Source: Labyrinthula sp. Ha (lineage: Eukaryota > Sar > Bigyra > Labyrinthulida > Labyrinthulaceae). From it: a stretch of DNA of 64,000 bases. Made by a program: the position numbers and the translations under genes. The notes below the pieces were generated by a model. The model saw only the letters and a program-made list of their open reading frames with translations, was not told the origin of the DNA and did not search any database. Where the stretch lies: assembly GCA_015227615.1 (NCBI GenBank), contig JAALGZ010000005.1, positions 1,364,001 to 1,428,000 on the forward strand. The letters run 5' to 3'. Positions 53,801 through 64,000 of the stretch are shown here, in pieces (within the stretch, counting starts at the first letter, position 1; the number at the start of each line of letters is the position of its first letter).

Positions 53801-56728
53801 CACTGACTTGTACAGTGGATGTAAGTGATCATACGAACTTTCTAAGTTGAAGCCAAAAAGTGCGAATACTGCAGCCTTGGTATCTTAATCATATTATGCC
53901 GAGGTTTTATGATTTTTCAGTCAACGTTATATTGTTAATGAAGAACAATTTATAAATTTTAGATAAATTCTTTAGAGTGCAGATAAAATGAAGTGCATTA
54001 TTTAGTGAATCAATATTGGCTTTAGTTATAGAATTATGGAGTTGCGATTTCAAAGTTTGATATGTATTCTTATTCAATCTTTTTGAAGATACTAAATTTG
54101 TTCAAAAGAGTATTTCTAAAGAGTAGACAAACTGACTTTTTTTTTTCTATTCTTACCCCATTTTTTCATTTGTGGCACCTATTAGGTGTTTAATTACCTC
54201 ACAACGACTGCTTTTTTTCAACAAATCACTTAGATCTCTACCGGATAGGCATTGTCATATATATAGTCCTCTTAGTCCTCTTAGTTCTGTTATTTACTTA
54301 TTGGTCTCTACAACCAATATCTGTAAGGTACCGTAATTAAGGCTTACAATTATTTCTCAAGAGAATTAACGAGCAATAACTCCTTAATCTGTTATTTATA
54401 CTATATCTGTTAAATATTACTGATCTAATAGCCTTTGAGCATGCTCTCCTGCACTTATTGATATTTCTAGAGGCTTAGGCAATTCCCAGTTCATGCAAAA
54501 TCATGTGATATAGTTTCAATATAGTTCCAGTCAAAGAGAAGTAGGATATTTTGTTTCTAGGTTTTCAGGACTTTAAGTAGAATAAATTGTTCCAAATCTA
54601 TGTACTAATGTAAAGGAGAGTGGAGATGGAAGATGTGGCTTTATAGAGCCGCTTAATTAGGTTCAACATACTTAGAATTATATTAATTATCTTGATTAAG
54701 GTAATTGTTATTTTTCTATTCACAACCCCAACTTTTTAATTTATTCCCCGTAGTCTTGTTATGTGACATTATATCAGAAGAATTGACCTCATGGGTTTAA
54801 AAGTTTCCTCTTCATCTCTGTTTAATTAAAAACTTTCTCAAGTACTCAGATTTGTTTGAATAGTGCAAGTAACTTACTTCAATTAGACTTAAGGATCATA
54901 GTACAACAGTAGCAGTTTCCATATATTTTCATATATATTCTTAGTACACTACATCAATTTCTTGTTGGCAGCACACAAGTATTTACCAGAGTCTTCTGAC
55001 CCTTGATCTATGGCAAAACCAAGTGCATAGGTAGCTGTACCCGCTTTCATAATTAATGTTCTTGACAGAATTGTTGAGATTTAATTGGATTGTTTTGTAG
55101 TCACTTTCCATTACTGCCACGAGACTCTTATAGTCAACAAATTCTATTTGTACTTGACCCTTTGTGTATGGGTTAGGCGTTTCGCGCGATAGGTGGTGTC
55201 AGAAGTTCCATATTCGTCCTCATATAAAAACATTTTCTTTATGTACAAAACTTTTTTGAGCAAATGCACTCATCTAGCCCTTTATGGAGTGCAAAGGCTC
55301 ATAGATAAGAAACGCTTAGCTTTTCAGCTCTCTGAATTGTCTTAGTACTTCCTCAGTAATGCAAATTCTCGATATCCTTTGCTTAGTTAGTATTCAAGTA
55401 GACGACTAATAATCACACCTTTTCATTTCCTCCAGTTTTTAGCTTACAATTCTCATATTTAGCCCAACCAGTGCAGAACATCGGTCGCTTTGGGATCTAC
55501 TATCACTTGAACTAGTCGCATACAAAATAACCGAGAAGTCTCCAGGAAACTAAAGGCCCCTCAAGGAAACCTAGCTACAGCCGCGGGTTTTAACTGATAA
55601 CTACCAGCCTTTTGGGCATTATACAACATTATAGTCAATTGTTACAGCTATATCAAGAAGTTAGGAAATTCTTAAAGTTATGCGCAACAGACAGAGTTTA
55701 AACTCCCTGAATGCACATCCTCAGAGAACAGATAAGGAAATGTGTATTGCAACTCTGCGTGGTGTGACTCAGCCTTTTTCTCACTTTCTCTAAGACCGAG
55801 TTACATTAGTCCACTTGAATTCTAAATTCCTTTAGCTATGTCAAAGTTTTGCTGTGACCAGGGGTGCAGGGTGAGTCCTCATTGAAAACTCAACCGAGCA
55901 ATTCAAGATTTTTTCCAGTGACCGAGCGAGTCTTGATACCATATTAGGTGCGGAATGAGGAACTCATTTAGCATTAGAGACTAAGAAATTAGTGTCTCAT
56001 CGAGGAATGGACTGACAATTCTTGAGAAATTCACTAAGAAGTTAAATTAGGATCATGAAGATTTTCTGAGATTCCTCATTTCCTCAAATAGAACTTTTTC
56101 TCATTTTGAACCCCTAGCTGTAACAGGGCATCGGATTTGATAAAATTTATCAATAACAGGTAGATAATTGCTTTGATATTGATTATTTATAAAGATTTAA
56201 GGATTTTGATTTGTATCTATTGGCTCGGAATCTACTCTCTTTCTGGCTTGATTATCGGTAACCAATCAAAATGGCTTAGAAGTCATCAGGTTTAGTCAAT
56301 TACAAAACTATGGGCAAAATTTTGTTGATAACTAATCAATAAATTAAATCTCATCCCTATTTGTGACATTTTATCCTGTGGTTTGCCGTTATATTTTTCA
56401 GTTCCCAGTAGTTCAATATGTTTGAACACTCATAACCTTGAGGTACCATATGGTTGAACCTGATCTAGCAAAAGCTTTCATTTTTTTCTGGTTGCCTAGA
56501 AAGGCGACCAAGAGTATTGTAATACTTGAAGCAAGAATTTCCATTGAACTTGCCAACAGAGTTGAGTATGCAAGGATATATTCAGATTATAACAGGCTTA
56601 TGAGCACTAGAAGTCATAAATGAACTTAACAAACCTAAAGTTCAACTAAAATTAATATCTTAATCATCTAAAAGACACTCAGACTTTTCTAATTCTGTTC
56701 CAAAAGTTCTGTTACTGTATATATGTAC
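47801..56728. other. Long gene-empty AT-rich desert
   Basis: No intact gene or recognisable element in nearly 9 kb. If the Pumilio duplicate was full length its 3' half should lie to about 49.2 kb, but it is not recognisable by eye. Short frames at 48279-48476, 50411-50626 (one hydrophobic segment) and 56438-56623 are unsupported. A 9-bp motif (tcctcttag) is repeated in tandem near 54266-54285. Confidence 0.45.
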
Positions 56729-59700
56729 TTACAAGAGCTTTATTTCATCTCTTAGATCTACCCCAATCTCGCATGTTCCTCCCCCAAAGTCATCACAAGA
56801 AACTACGTTGTCTTCGGGAAACACTTCGCGCTGCCAAAAGTCATGAATAGTTCTAAACAACTTATTTCCACGCCCGTCCAAATTAGAAAAATATCTGTTA
56901 CCAACAATTGAACAGTGAAAGTCACCGGGGATAATAAGATGGTACAAATTCTCAGCGGAATCCTGAAATACATCTTGGTATAGATCAGTCATGTTGGCTT
57001 TCCAGAATTCCTTATCTTCTGATCTCAAATCCCTCGTTTCTGCTACTGTTTCATCAACCTGAACTTTAAAGAAAAAAGCCTGGTTCCAATCATACGCACT
57101 GGTGAATTGACCCCATTTTGTATCTGGGTAAGCCGTGGCACTCCGATTGTACAAGTCAGGCAAAGAAAGACTCGAAAGATCAATTGGACCATCAAAAATT
57201 TCAACAGGAAAGAACCCAGTTTCACTGACCCCCCAGTTAGAAAACCCATCAATTAAGAAATCGGAGGAAATTACGCCAAACCCAGAATCCGCCATTTGGA
57301 ATATCATGGTTTCATTTCCTAGCTCCTCAGAGATGTAATTGGTCCATAGCCAGCTCCCATAAGCCCCTGCCGAACAGCCAGTAGTAAGAATCCTCTCTGG
57401 TGGTGTAACTTCATCTAAGAACCAATTTATTGCTTTTCCTGCATTTACAGCTCCTTTATGTCGAATAAAGAGGTTTTCTGTATATTGCACTGATTTGTCA
57501 CCCCAGTGTAAGTCCCCTGTACAATAAGGAATGAAGATATAAGTGAAGCTCGCATAAGGGCCATTAGGATCTTTCAGTCCAAAGGGCCAATCCTCGTTGT
57601 TATTCACATCGTTGAAAAATGCTCTATTCTCTTCAATTGTTTCCTTGAAAGTTCCTGTGCTTGAACTGCAAACAGTTTCACTCCAGCAAGCTCCTCCACC
57701 TTCAAACTCAATAATTACATTACTAGGGTCATCTCCTTTTCTAACAAAGAAAGAATAGGGGGTTCCTCTACTACAAACTGTATCATCACCGGTTTGGATC
57801 TCCGTCCACACACCAGTTTCAAGAGAATCAAAGGCCACAGGAGTTTCGTTATCAAGGAAGAACAGATAATCGATTTCGGTAATGGAATCATCTTCATCGT
57901 CGGCCTCAGCTTCCACTTGAATGGAATACACAACGAAAGAAGCAACAAGAACTATAGCAAGAACGAAAATAAAAGTCCCATAGATCTTCTTCCTGTCACC
58001 TTTCTCTCTCTCTTGAAACTGAATCTGATTGGAATGCTTGAAAGACTCGAAATAGTTTCCAACTTCTCCATCGTCATTTTGTGGTCCAAAGTGCATAAGC
58101 ATAGCAGGAAACATAATCAAGCCCCAAAGAAAAGCAAAGAATATAGTTGAAACGAAAAGTGTTCCAAACTTAGAAAAAAAAGTAATTGTCGCAAACAACA
58201 AAAAAATTGAAGCGACTAAAGTGGTGATCGCCCCAAAAAGAACACTGGTACCCAACGTAACCAGTGCGTGCTCAGTTCTCATGTATCTATCAGTATATCC
58301 TTTATCCGTGGCACCCTCTGCGTATGCTACATTCAAGTGAATAATGTAATCAACAGATATCCCAATAATAATCACTGCATTTGAAGCTTCAATGGCTCCA
58401 AGTTGCCATCCGAGTAAGTTAATTGTCCCTAGGACACAAGCCACTGTTCCTGCTATAGGAACCATTGTTAATAAACCCAGGATAAAATTCTTTGTAGCCA
58501 AGGTGGTGAATACAAAGGCAACTACCATTCCAATCGCGACACTGGTAAAAGTGTTGGTGAAAAGCAATTGTTGCAATCGCGCAGTTACAAAGTAGCTAGC
58601 CCCAGTGTAGTATATAGTCGAAGATCTGTCTAGAATACCTTCTTCATCACTTTGAATCTCTTCCAGGACAGAGTCCCACTCTGAAACTACCTTCTCCCTC
58701 AGAACCAAAGGATCATCCTCTGTCAAGGTAGTCCTAAATTCAAATGTTGCAGCCTTAATGCGAAGCAGATAAAAGCTGTCCTCAAGCCTTTCAAATGCTA
58801 ACTGAGAAGAAAACTTGGGACTAAAATACGGTCTTCCAAGGAACTCTGCAATTTCCTCTTCAAAAATTGGACTTAACGCGTACTCGGGAACAGGCAAAGT
58901 AAAGTTTTCAAGAGCTGTTTCACTATTTTCAGATACGAAAGGGAAGGTTTGGCCTCTAGCTTCTCTCCACAGTTGAAACGCTCTCATAAAGCAAACCGCC
59001 TGAGTTTCCTCGGTCACTACATCGCTAAGCTCAAAAAGTAATAAATCTTCCAGCGATCCACCATTAACCCTTTCAAGAATTGATGGACAAATCTCCGAAA
59101 GAAATAGCTGATACTCAGCGTTACTCAAGTCAAACTTACTTCTGCTTGCATACGTAGTTTCACCTACATCAACAGGGTTCGTTTCATCAGTACCGCTTCT
59201 GTCGATATATGGGCTATCTACGCCAAACACAAGATGTACCCGTTCAACAGAGGTAACAGAGTTCTCATTAAACTCGTTAAAGAAAAAAAGATCTGACTTC
59301 AGTGCATACCAGTACGGGTGATCATCTGGCCAGAAAAATAACCCTTCCTTTTCGGGTTCTAGATTAAAAGCAGAGGCTGTAAAAGCAACAAACATAGCAC
59401 CAAAAAATGTAAAAATGACATATCTATTTGTTGCCTTTGAAATGAACACACTAAAATAATCCCGAAACCATCGCTCAATCAATCTCAGTTCCTTTACAGG
59501 TTTTTGTCCATCTTCAGATTTTGCTACAATTTCTTTTTCTAGAACTATTGCTTGTTCATTCTTTCTGGATCTGCAAGAAAAATACTTATGGTGAAGTACC
59601 AAACATGTTGTATAAAATGTGCAAACCAGAAAGTAATCCGTGAGAACAAGCATCCCTGTCAAGATTCCGAAGTATCTAACAATTGGAACAGGAACAAACA

Positions 59701-60925
59701 CGAGCATAAAAAAAGAGATAGACGTAGTCATTGAAGTTGCAAAAATTGTAAAACGAGCACGCGAAAAAGCCCACGCAAGTCTCTTTTCAAACGTAAGCTC
59801 GTATTCTTCAGTTGACTCCAACAGGACAAAGCTTTGGGAAAGTGCATCGAAATATACCAACAGATCATCTACTCCAATCCCAATTAACAGATACAAGGAT
59901 ATAATGTTCATGCCATTGAACATCTCAATATCTAAAACTAACCTGTAAATGAAGAAACAGACTGGAAAACTTAACAAAATTTGAACAAGTCCAAACGCAG
60001 CCAAGAAAAAACTTTTTGTGTGAAACCAAATAAACAGAAGTACTGTTAGAAAACTTCCCCCAGCAAATATGACATCACCCAAAATAACTTCATTAGTTTC
60101 AGTCCAGAACAGATTTGATTCTAAATAGGTTATTTTCAACTCATCCGCGTCTAAGCTGTCAAAGTATTTTGATCTTGCTTTTTGTAGGATGTCAAGCATA
60201 CTCGGGCTATCTGCTCCATTACTACCAGAGGCTATCCAGGAATCAATTATAGCTTCTTGTTCGTCTTCTCGATCATCATTGTTCAGGTATCCAACTAGCG
60301 GCATACCAAAACTTATTTTAATCCTAGTAACTGCGGATACAAGATTTGTTTCATTGTTAAATTCACTTCCAAAAAATTGTAGTGTTGGGTTTGTAGGATC
60401 ATCTAAATCTAACCACATCGCGCGGAGCCCATCCTCAATTTCTTGTTGAGTTGTTGCGTTTTCAAAGTAGTGAAGAGGAGACTCAAAATCTTTGCAAGAT
60501 CCACCGTTAACATCAACTCTGCAAACATCTTCAAAGCCAGAAACAGACTTTAACTCATCAACCAAATCTTGCATTTGCTGCAGATTTTCCAAGGTAAACA
60601 CTGTGTTCTCATTATCTTTTGCAAAAAACATTATGTCGATGCTTGCTGCACGTGTACTCTGCGTAATTTGTCGCTCAGTATCTTTCGAGGAGGACTCCGG
60701 GCGAAGGTCTGTAAGCATCCAAAGCCATCCATCAGCCTTATGTGCTTCCTCTGCATTTCTGAGGCGCAATCCTGCTGTTGGGTCTGATAACTCTAGAAAT
60801 TGCAACGCAAAGAAAGATAAGAATAGTGAACTTAGGAGGAAAAGCAGGAAAGTTGAGTGTGGGAAGTAGATAGCAAGGGAAACCAGTACAGGGACCTTTT
60901 TAATTGTGACATCTGGCGTTTCCAT
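56729..60925 (-). CDS. RND/Dispatched-like transporter fused to a pectinacetylesterase/Notum-type hydrolase
   Basis: A 1398-residue membrane protein. Residues about 15-975 are an RND/Patched-Dispatched superfamily transporter: TM1 near 15-43, a large luminal loop, a sterol-sensing-like bundle around 285-445 with GIGVDD in TM4 (D353, D354), TM7 near 495-515, a second loop, and TM8-12 around 790-965 with GISVDY in TM10 (D859). The paired acidic residues are those used for ion-driven transport in this family. A thirteenth helix (about 1000-1020, IYGTFIFVLAIVLVASFVVY) returns the chain outside, where residues about 1045-1398 form a pectinacetylesterase/Notum alpha-beta hydrolase: EFEGGGACW oxyanion loop, nucleophile S1185 in TTGCSAGAYG, D1279 in SAYDWNQ and H1337 in PGDFHCS. 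The order and spacing fit Notum (S232, D340, H389). One uninterrupted frame encodes both halves. Substrate is unknown. Confidence 0.9.
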   Translation of the reverse strand: METPDVTIKKVPVLVSLAIYFPHSTFLLFLLSSLFLSFFALQFLELSDPTAGLRLRNAEEAHKADGWLWMLTDLRPESSSKDTERQITQSTRAASIDIMFFAKDNENTVFTLENLQQMQDLVDELKSVSGFEDVCRVDVNGGSCKDFESPLHYFENATTQQEIEDGLRAMWLDLDDPTNPTLQFFGSEFNNETNLVSAVTRIKISFGMPLVGYLNNDDREDEQEAIIDSWIASGSNGADSPSMLDILQKARSKYFDSLDADELKITYLESNLFWTETNEVILGDVIFAGGSFLTVLLFIWFHTKSFFLAAFGLVQILLSFPVCFFIYRLVLDIEMFNGMNIISLYLLIGIGVDDLLVYFDALSQSFVLLESTEEYELTFEKRLAWAFSRARFTIFATSMTTSISFFMLVFVPVPIVRYFGILTGMLVLTDYFLVCTFYTTCLVLHHKYFSCRSRKNEQAIVLEKEIVAKSEDGQKPVKELRLIERWFRDYFSVFISKATNRYVIFTFFGAMFVAFTASAFNLEPEKEGLFFWPDDHPYWYALKSDLFFFNEFNENSVTSVERVHLVFGVDSPYIDRSGTDETNPVDVGETTYASRSKFDLSNAEYQLFLSEICPSILERVNGGSLEDLLLFELSDVVTEETQAVCFMRAFQLWREARGQTFPFVSENSETALENFTLPVPEYALSPIFEEEIAEFLGRPYFSPKFSSQLAFERLEDSFYLLRIKAATFEFRTTLTEDDPLVLREKVVSEWDSVLEEIQSDEEGILDRSSTIYYTGASYFVTARLQQLLFTNTFTSVAIGMVVAFVFTTLATKNFILGLLTMVPIAGTVACVLGTINLLGWQLGAIEASNAVIIIGISVDYIIHLNVAYAEGATDKGYTDRYMRTEHALVTLGTSVLFGAITTLVASIFLLFATITFFSKFGTLFVSTIFFAFLWGLIMFPAMLMHFGPQNDDGEVGNYFESFKHSNQIQFQEREKGDRKKIYGTFIFVLAIVLVASFVVYSIQVEAEADDEDDSITEIDYLFFLDNETPVAFDSLETGVWTEIQTGDDTVCSRGTPYSFFVRKGDDPSNVIIEFEGGGACWSETVCSSSTGTFKETIEENRAFFNDVNNNEDWPFGLKDPNGPYASFTYIFIPYCTGDLHWGDKSVQYTENLFIRHKGAVNAGKAINWFLDEVTPPERILTTGCSAGAYGSWLWTNYISEELGNETMIFQMADSGFGVISSDFLIDGFSNWGVSETGFFPVEIFDGPIDLSSLSLPDLYNRSATAYPDTKWGQFTSAYDWNQAFFFKVQVDETVAETRDLRSEDKEFWKANMTDLYQDVFQDSAENLYHLIIPGDFHCSIVGNRYFSNLDGRGNKLFRTIHDFWQREVFPEDNVVSCDDFGGGTCEIGVDLRDEIKLL

Positions 60926-63660
60926 GGATTATTGTTTGTTTTACTAGACGTTAAACAATTATACTTTGGTTGTGTTACTATCCGAATGAGCCGTTTGAAT
61001 GTGGAATGCTGTATTAGTTGTACCGGTTTACCAAAAGCTGAATACAGGGTATGTCTATGAAATGATTTTGTAAAAAAACTGCAAAAGCCGAGATTTTGGC
61101 CATTTGGCCTCAATAATTTAGACAAGGGCAGAAGAATCAGAAACTCTATCCCAGTTGTTTTACAACTACTTTTTATATCTCCTTCATTCATGTTAAGTTA
61201 TGTAATAGTTGAGATAAATTCAATCTTTTTAGAAGTATAGATAGACAGGTCTTGAAGTGAGGGATACAAGAAAACGTGGCTTCTTTTTAAAAATCATAGA
61301 AAACTATTCTGCACGACTAGACTTTCAAGTCGGATATACTCCCCAGAGATTAGCAGCAACCATAGCTTACTGATAGTTTTATTGCCATATTCATCATATT
61401 GATTGATTCTGATTAAAACTCAACCTTTCTGATTGAGGGTTGATAGAATAAATAAAATTAGTGTGGGTTGAAAAATGTGAAAATCTAAAATTTTTTGACA
61501 GTAAATAAGATTAAAGAAAGAAAAATCTGGTTGCTGATAGCTTTTCTCATGACAGATCTGTATCATGGGCTATTTCAGGAATTTTCATTGCAACTAACCA
61601 TAAAATTAGTGGATAGTCATTATTCGACAAAGCACCGAAGTTTATAAATAGAAATTTGGTTCTTTACTAGTTGAACTCTTGCTTGCCCTTGGCAATTATA
61701 ATAGTTAGAAGTCCTCTGAAAGCTCATAGGTTACTTTTTGTAACGATAGCTAAAGTAATTCTTGAAGTAGCCTGAAGTTGTCAATGGCAGTATCTCTACC
61801 TTAAGTTTTAGCTTGCCTTAGAAAAATATTTCGGAACTAGCTTTAAAACTATTCAACTAATTCTTAGGAATACTATTAAATAACCTTCTCCCTGAAGTGG
61901 AGCTCTGCATTATTTCATGAAGCTAGAATCTGGAAGTAGCTGTTCAATGGAGTTTATGCTTTTGCTGAGTGATATAGCCTTCATTTCATTTTTTATTCTA
62001 GATAAAGAAATTGCAATCTAACACTCTAGGACATTTACAACAGGTTACAGAACTCATGAATCTAATGACAACTTTTTTTTGCACAAAATTTATACATTTC
62101 TTTGCTTTGATTATGTACAAAGACAACGAAAACTAAGATTTAGAATGGCATTTCGCAAGAAAAAGATGGTCTAAAACACATTGAACAGAAAGAGCATACT
62201 TAACATAACAGGATAGTGCCTTTAATCATATGTAAAAATTATAGTGTAAGATTAATTAACAAAATCATATGTTCAGGAGATGGAATGAGATAAGCCATCA
62301 AGCCAATAGTTTTCTTTAGTACTCTTAGAAAACAGAAGTTTATTCTATCTGACAATAGATCTAGATTCACAATGTGATACCGTTTGTTGACCTTAACAAA
62401 AAAACTGAGGCAATCCGCAGGTATGTAAACTAATCAGAAAAGTAGAGCTAGTGGAGTGCGCTTGTATGTTTTAGCAAACCGCATTTGCACCATGCAAAGT
62501 GCAAATCCTTTCTAAACGATCCCCCCAGTATTGAAAAATGTCAACGAGGAAGAGTTTCACAGGATTTAATGAGTTGGATTACGATAGATGAAGTAGTTGT
62601 TGTTCAAATTATACTAGCATGGGTAGAACCAATATACAATGAAATTATAATTGTTCAGAACAGAGTAGACGAGATAATACCAAGCCATCCACCTAAAACC
62701 TTAGAAAAACTAAGAATCTAGATATAGTAACCAGTAGGGACGACTATGAGCTTCTGCAATGTTAGTAAATAGCAGACACATCTTCATAATATTGTATGCG
62801 AAGTTTGTAACGTGGTTTTACCTATTTTATCTTCATTTTTTTTGGTTGGAAGTTTTTACACCGCCTGTTGTATTAGAATAAAAAATTAAACCCGACTATA
62901 TTATCAATGTTTAGTTTCTCAACTGACTTTTCATAGCGTGCAAGTTTTTCATTGAAGATGCATCAGGTTAAGTACTTTTACTAATCTTAACGATAAACAG
63001 CTAAGTGATTTCAAAGAAATCTCATGAAATTTGGTGATACACAAGGTTATTACGCAATTTTTGATAAGGTCCACAGAAAATGATCCAGCCATACCCACCT
63101 TCAAGAAAATCGTGCTGCCATACCTCGGAAAACTTTACATATTTCAATCAAAAAATTCCGTGTATGTTCTCCTATTTTCTACAAACTAGACCTTATTCTC
63201 ACAATTTTTGTGTTATGGAGTTCAAGCCAGATGATTAGTCAAAGCTAAGCCCTTTTGCAAACACAAATTCTAATGCAAATATACTCTTTCTTAATGAGTG
63301 TATTCTTTAGTCATTATAATCCTTACAAGAATTGCCACATCTCTTACTAATTAGGAATTCTATGAAGGGGGTTACAAATCAACTAAACACCAGTACATAT
63401 AAGAGTTTGGATATCTTTAAACGTAAAATTTATTGCGGAAGTGCGTTATAGCATGTGCAGTATGAGTACATAAGATGATTTTTTACCATAAGTAAAACTG
63501 TAGAGGGAAAACTCAATCAACAATATATTTAAGGTATTGTTGGATGATGGTGTTGTAACATATGGCTAAAAATGGTAGAAGGATAAAATACGATCGTGCC
63601 AGTGGAGCATAACAGAAAGGAATCCCTACATGATTGTATATAAAATGAATTATCCAGTAA
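60926..63660. other. Upstream region of the RND-hydrolase gene and gene-empty DNA
   Basis: A minus-strand open frame starting at 61191 overlaps the RND start in another frame and is probably chance. A 78-codon plus frame at 62485-62721 and a 36-codon coding-like stretch near 63079-63189 (IPTFKKIVLPYLGKLYIF) are unidentified and may be relics. Confidence 0.4.
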
Positions 63661-63927
63661 AGAGCTTTTTCAGGGGAACTGGAAAATATATTTCTTAGAG
63701 CAATCAGTACAAGAGCTAATCCACCTTGTATAGCTGTTGTCTTTCAGACTAATGAAGTTGGTGTCTTGGAAGATGATATTTCAATATACATAGGTGGATT
63801 TATATTTATTCCTATAGGGTGTACTTTACCTTTAACCTTGCTTTTTCATGGAATAATTCAAATTCAAAATGGAAGACATGATAAAAAAGAAATTGCAGAC
63901 CGCAAAATCTATGTTCATTATAAGTAG
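63661..63927 (+). pseudogene. Open frame without start codon, possible exon or relic
   Basis: An 88-codon open stretch bounded by stops, with protein-like composition and a hydrophobic segment (ISIYIGGFIFIPIGCTLPLT) followed by a charged tail ending DRKIYVHYK. No ATG starts it and no family is recognised. It could be a terminal exon or a scrap of a dead gene; the window ends 73 bp later. Confidence 0.25.
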
Positions 63928-64000
63928 GGTATGACTCCGTATTTATATGAAACACAGCTGAAACATAATCTGACGGTAAATGACATTAGATTACCGCTCA

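Noticed and set aside
60832-61191. 119-codon minus-strand frame overlapping the RND start
   Set aside because: It overlaps the true start in another frame, has no family resemblance, and half of it is shadow of the real gene.
1-64000. tRNA, rRNA, CRISPR, LTR or virus-like elements
   Set aside because: No cloverleaf with a TTCRA arm, rRNA core, repeat-spacer array, long terminal repeats or capsid/integrase motif was seen by eye; a dedicated scan was not possible.

Overview
The window is nuclear DNA of a eukaryote, probably a protist or alga. It is visibly AT-rich and uses the standard code, with TAA, TAG and TGA all ending genes. The gene set is eukaryote-specific: COP9 signalosome subunit 2, RNA polymerase subunit RPB5, APC10, a CBP/p300 acetyltransferase, a Pumilio protein, a TRM10 methyltransferase, prefoldin and a tetraspanin-like protein. 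The few introns I can place are only 28 or 29 nt long, all GTA...TAG, and restoring them completes conserved proteins. I cannot name the lineage from this sequence.

Layout. Genes sit in tight islands with alternating strands, separated by 6-10 kb stretches that hold no intact gene I can recognise. Island A (1.7-4.6 kb): CSN2 >, rhodanese <, TPR-prefoldin-1 fusion >. Island B (14.1-20.4 kb): leucine-rich-repeat protein >, long coiled-coil protein <, tetraspanin-like protein >, TRM10-SDR fusion <. Island C (26.9-34.0 kb): twin-CX9C protein <, RPB5 >, a small signal-peptide/membrane protein < with two mini-introns, a tail-anchored SNARE-like protein <, APC10 >, CBP/p300-like HAT <. Two large single genes follow: a Pumilio protein (43.6-46.3 kb, >) and an RND/Dispatched-like transporter fused to a pectinacetylesterase/Notum-type hydrolase (56.7-60.9 kb, <). 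Convergent neighbours are as little as 7 bp apart, and divergent start codons as little as 40 bp apart.

The gene deserts are partly graveyards: a decayed LINE with an AP-type endonuclease and reverse transcriptase (35.2-38.4 kb), a second LINE trace (25.5 kb), a decayed tandem copy of the Pumilio gene just downstream of the intact one (46.6-47.8 kb), a probable homeobox relic (39.8-40.2 kb), and unidentified coding-like traces (8, 12.7, 42.6 and 63.7 kb). I recognised no LTR elements, viral copies, CRISPR arrays, tRNA or rRNA genes.

The most notable content is three domain fusions. TRM10 joined to a short-chain dehydrogenase that has lost its catalytic lysine resembles, in one chain, the TRMT10C-SDR5C1 subcomplex of animal mitochondrial RNase P. 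A lipid-exporter-like RND protein carries its own extracellular lipid/acyl-esterase-like domain. A prefoldin-1 subunit carries a TPR domain with an intact Hsp70/Hsp90 carboxylate clamp.
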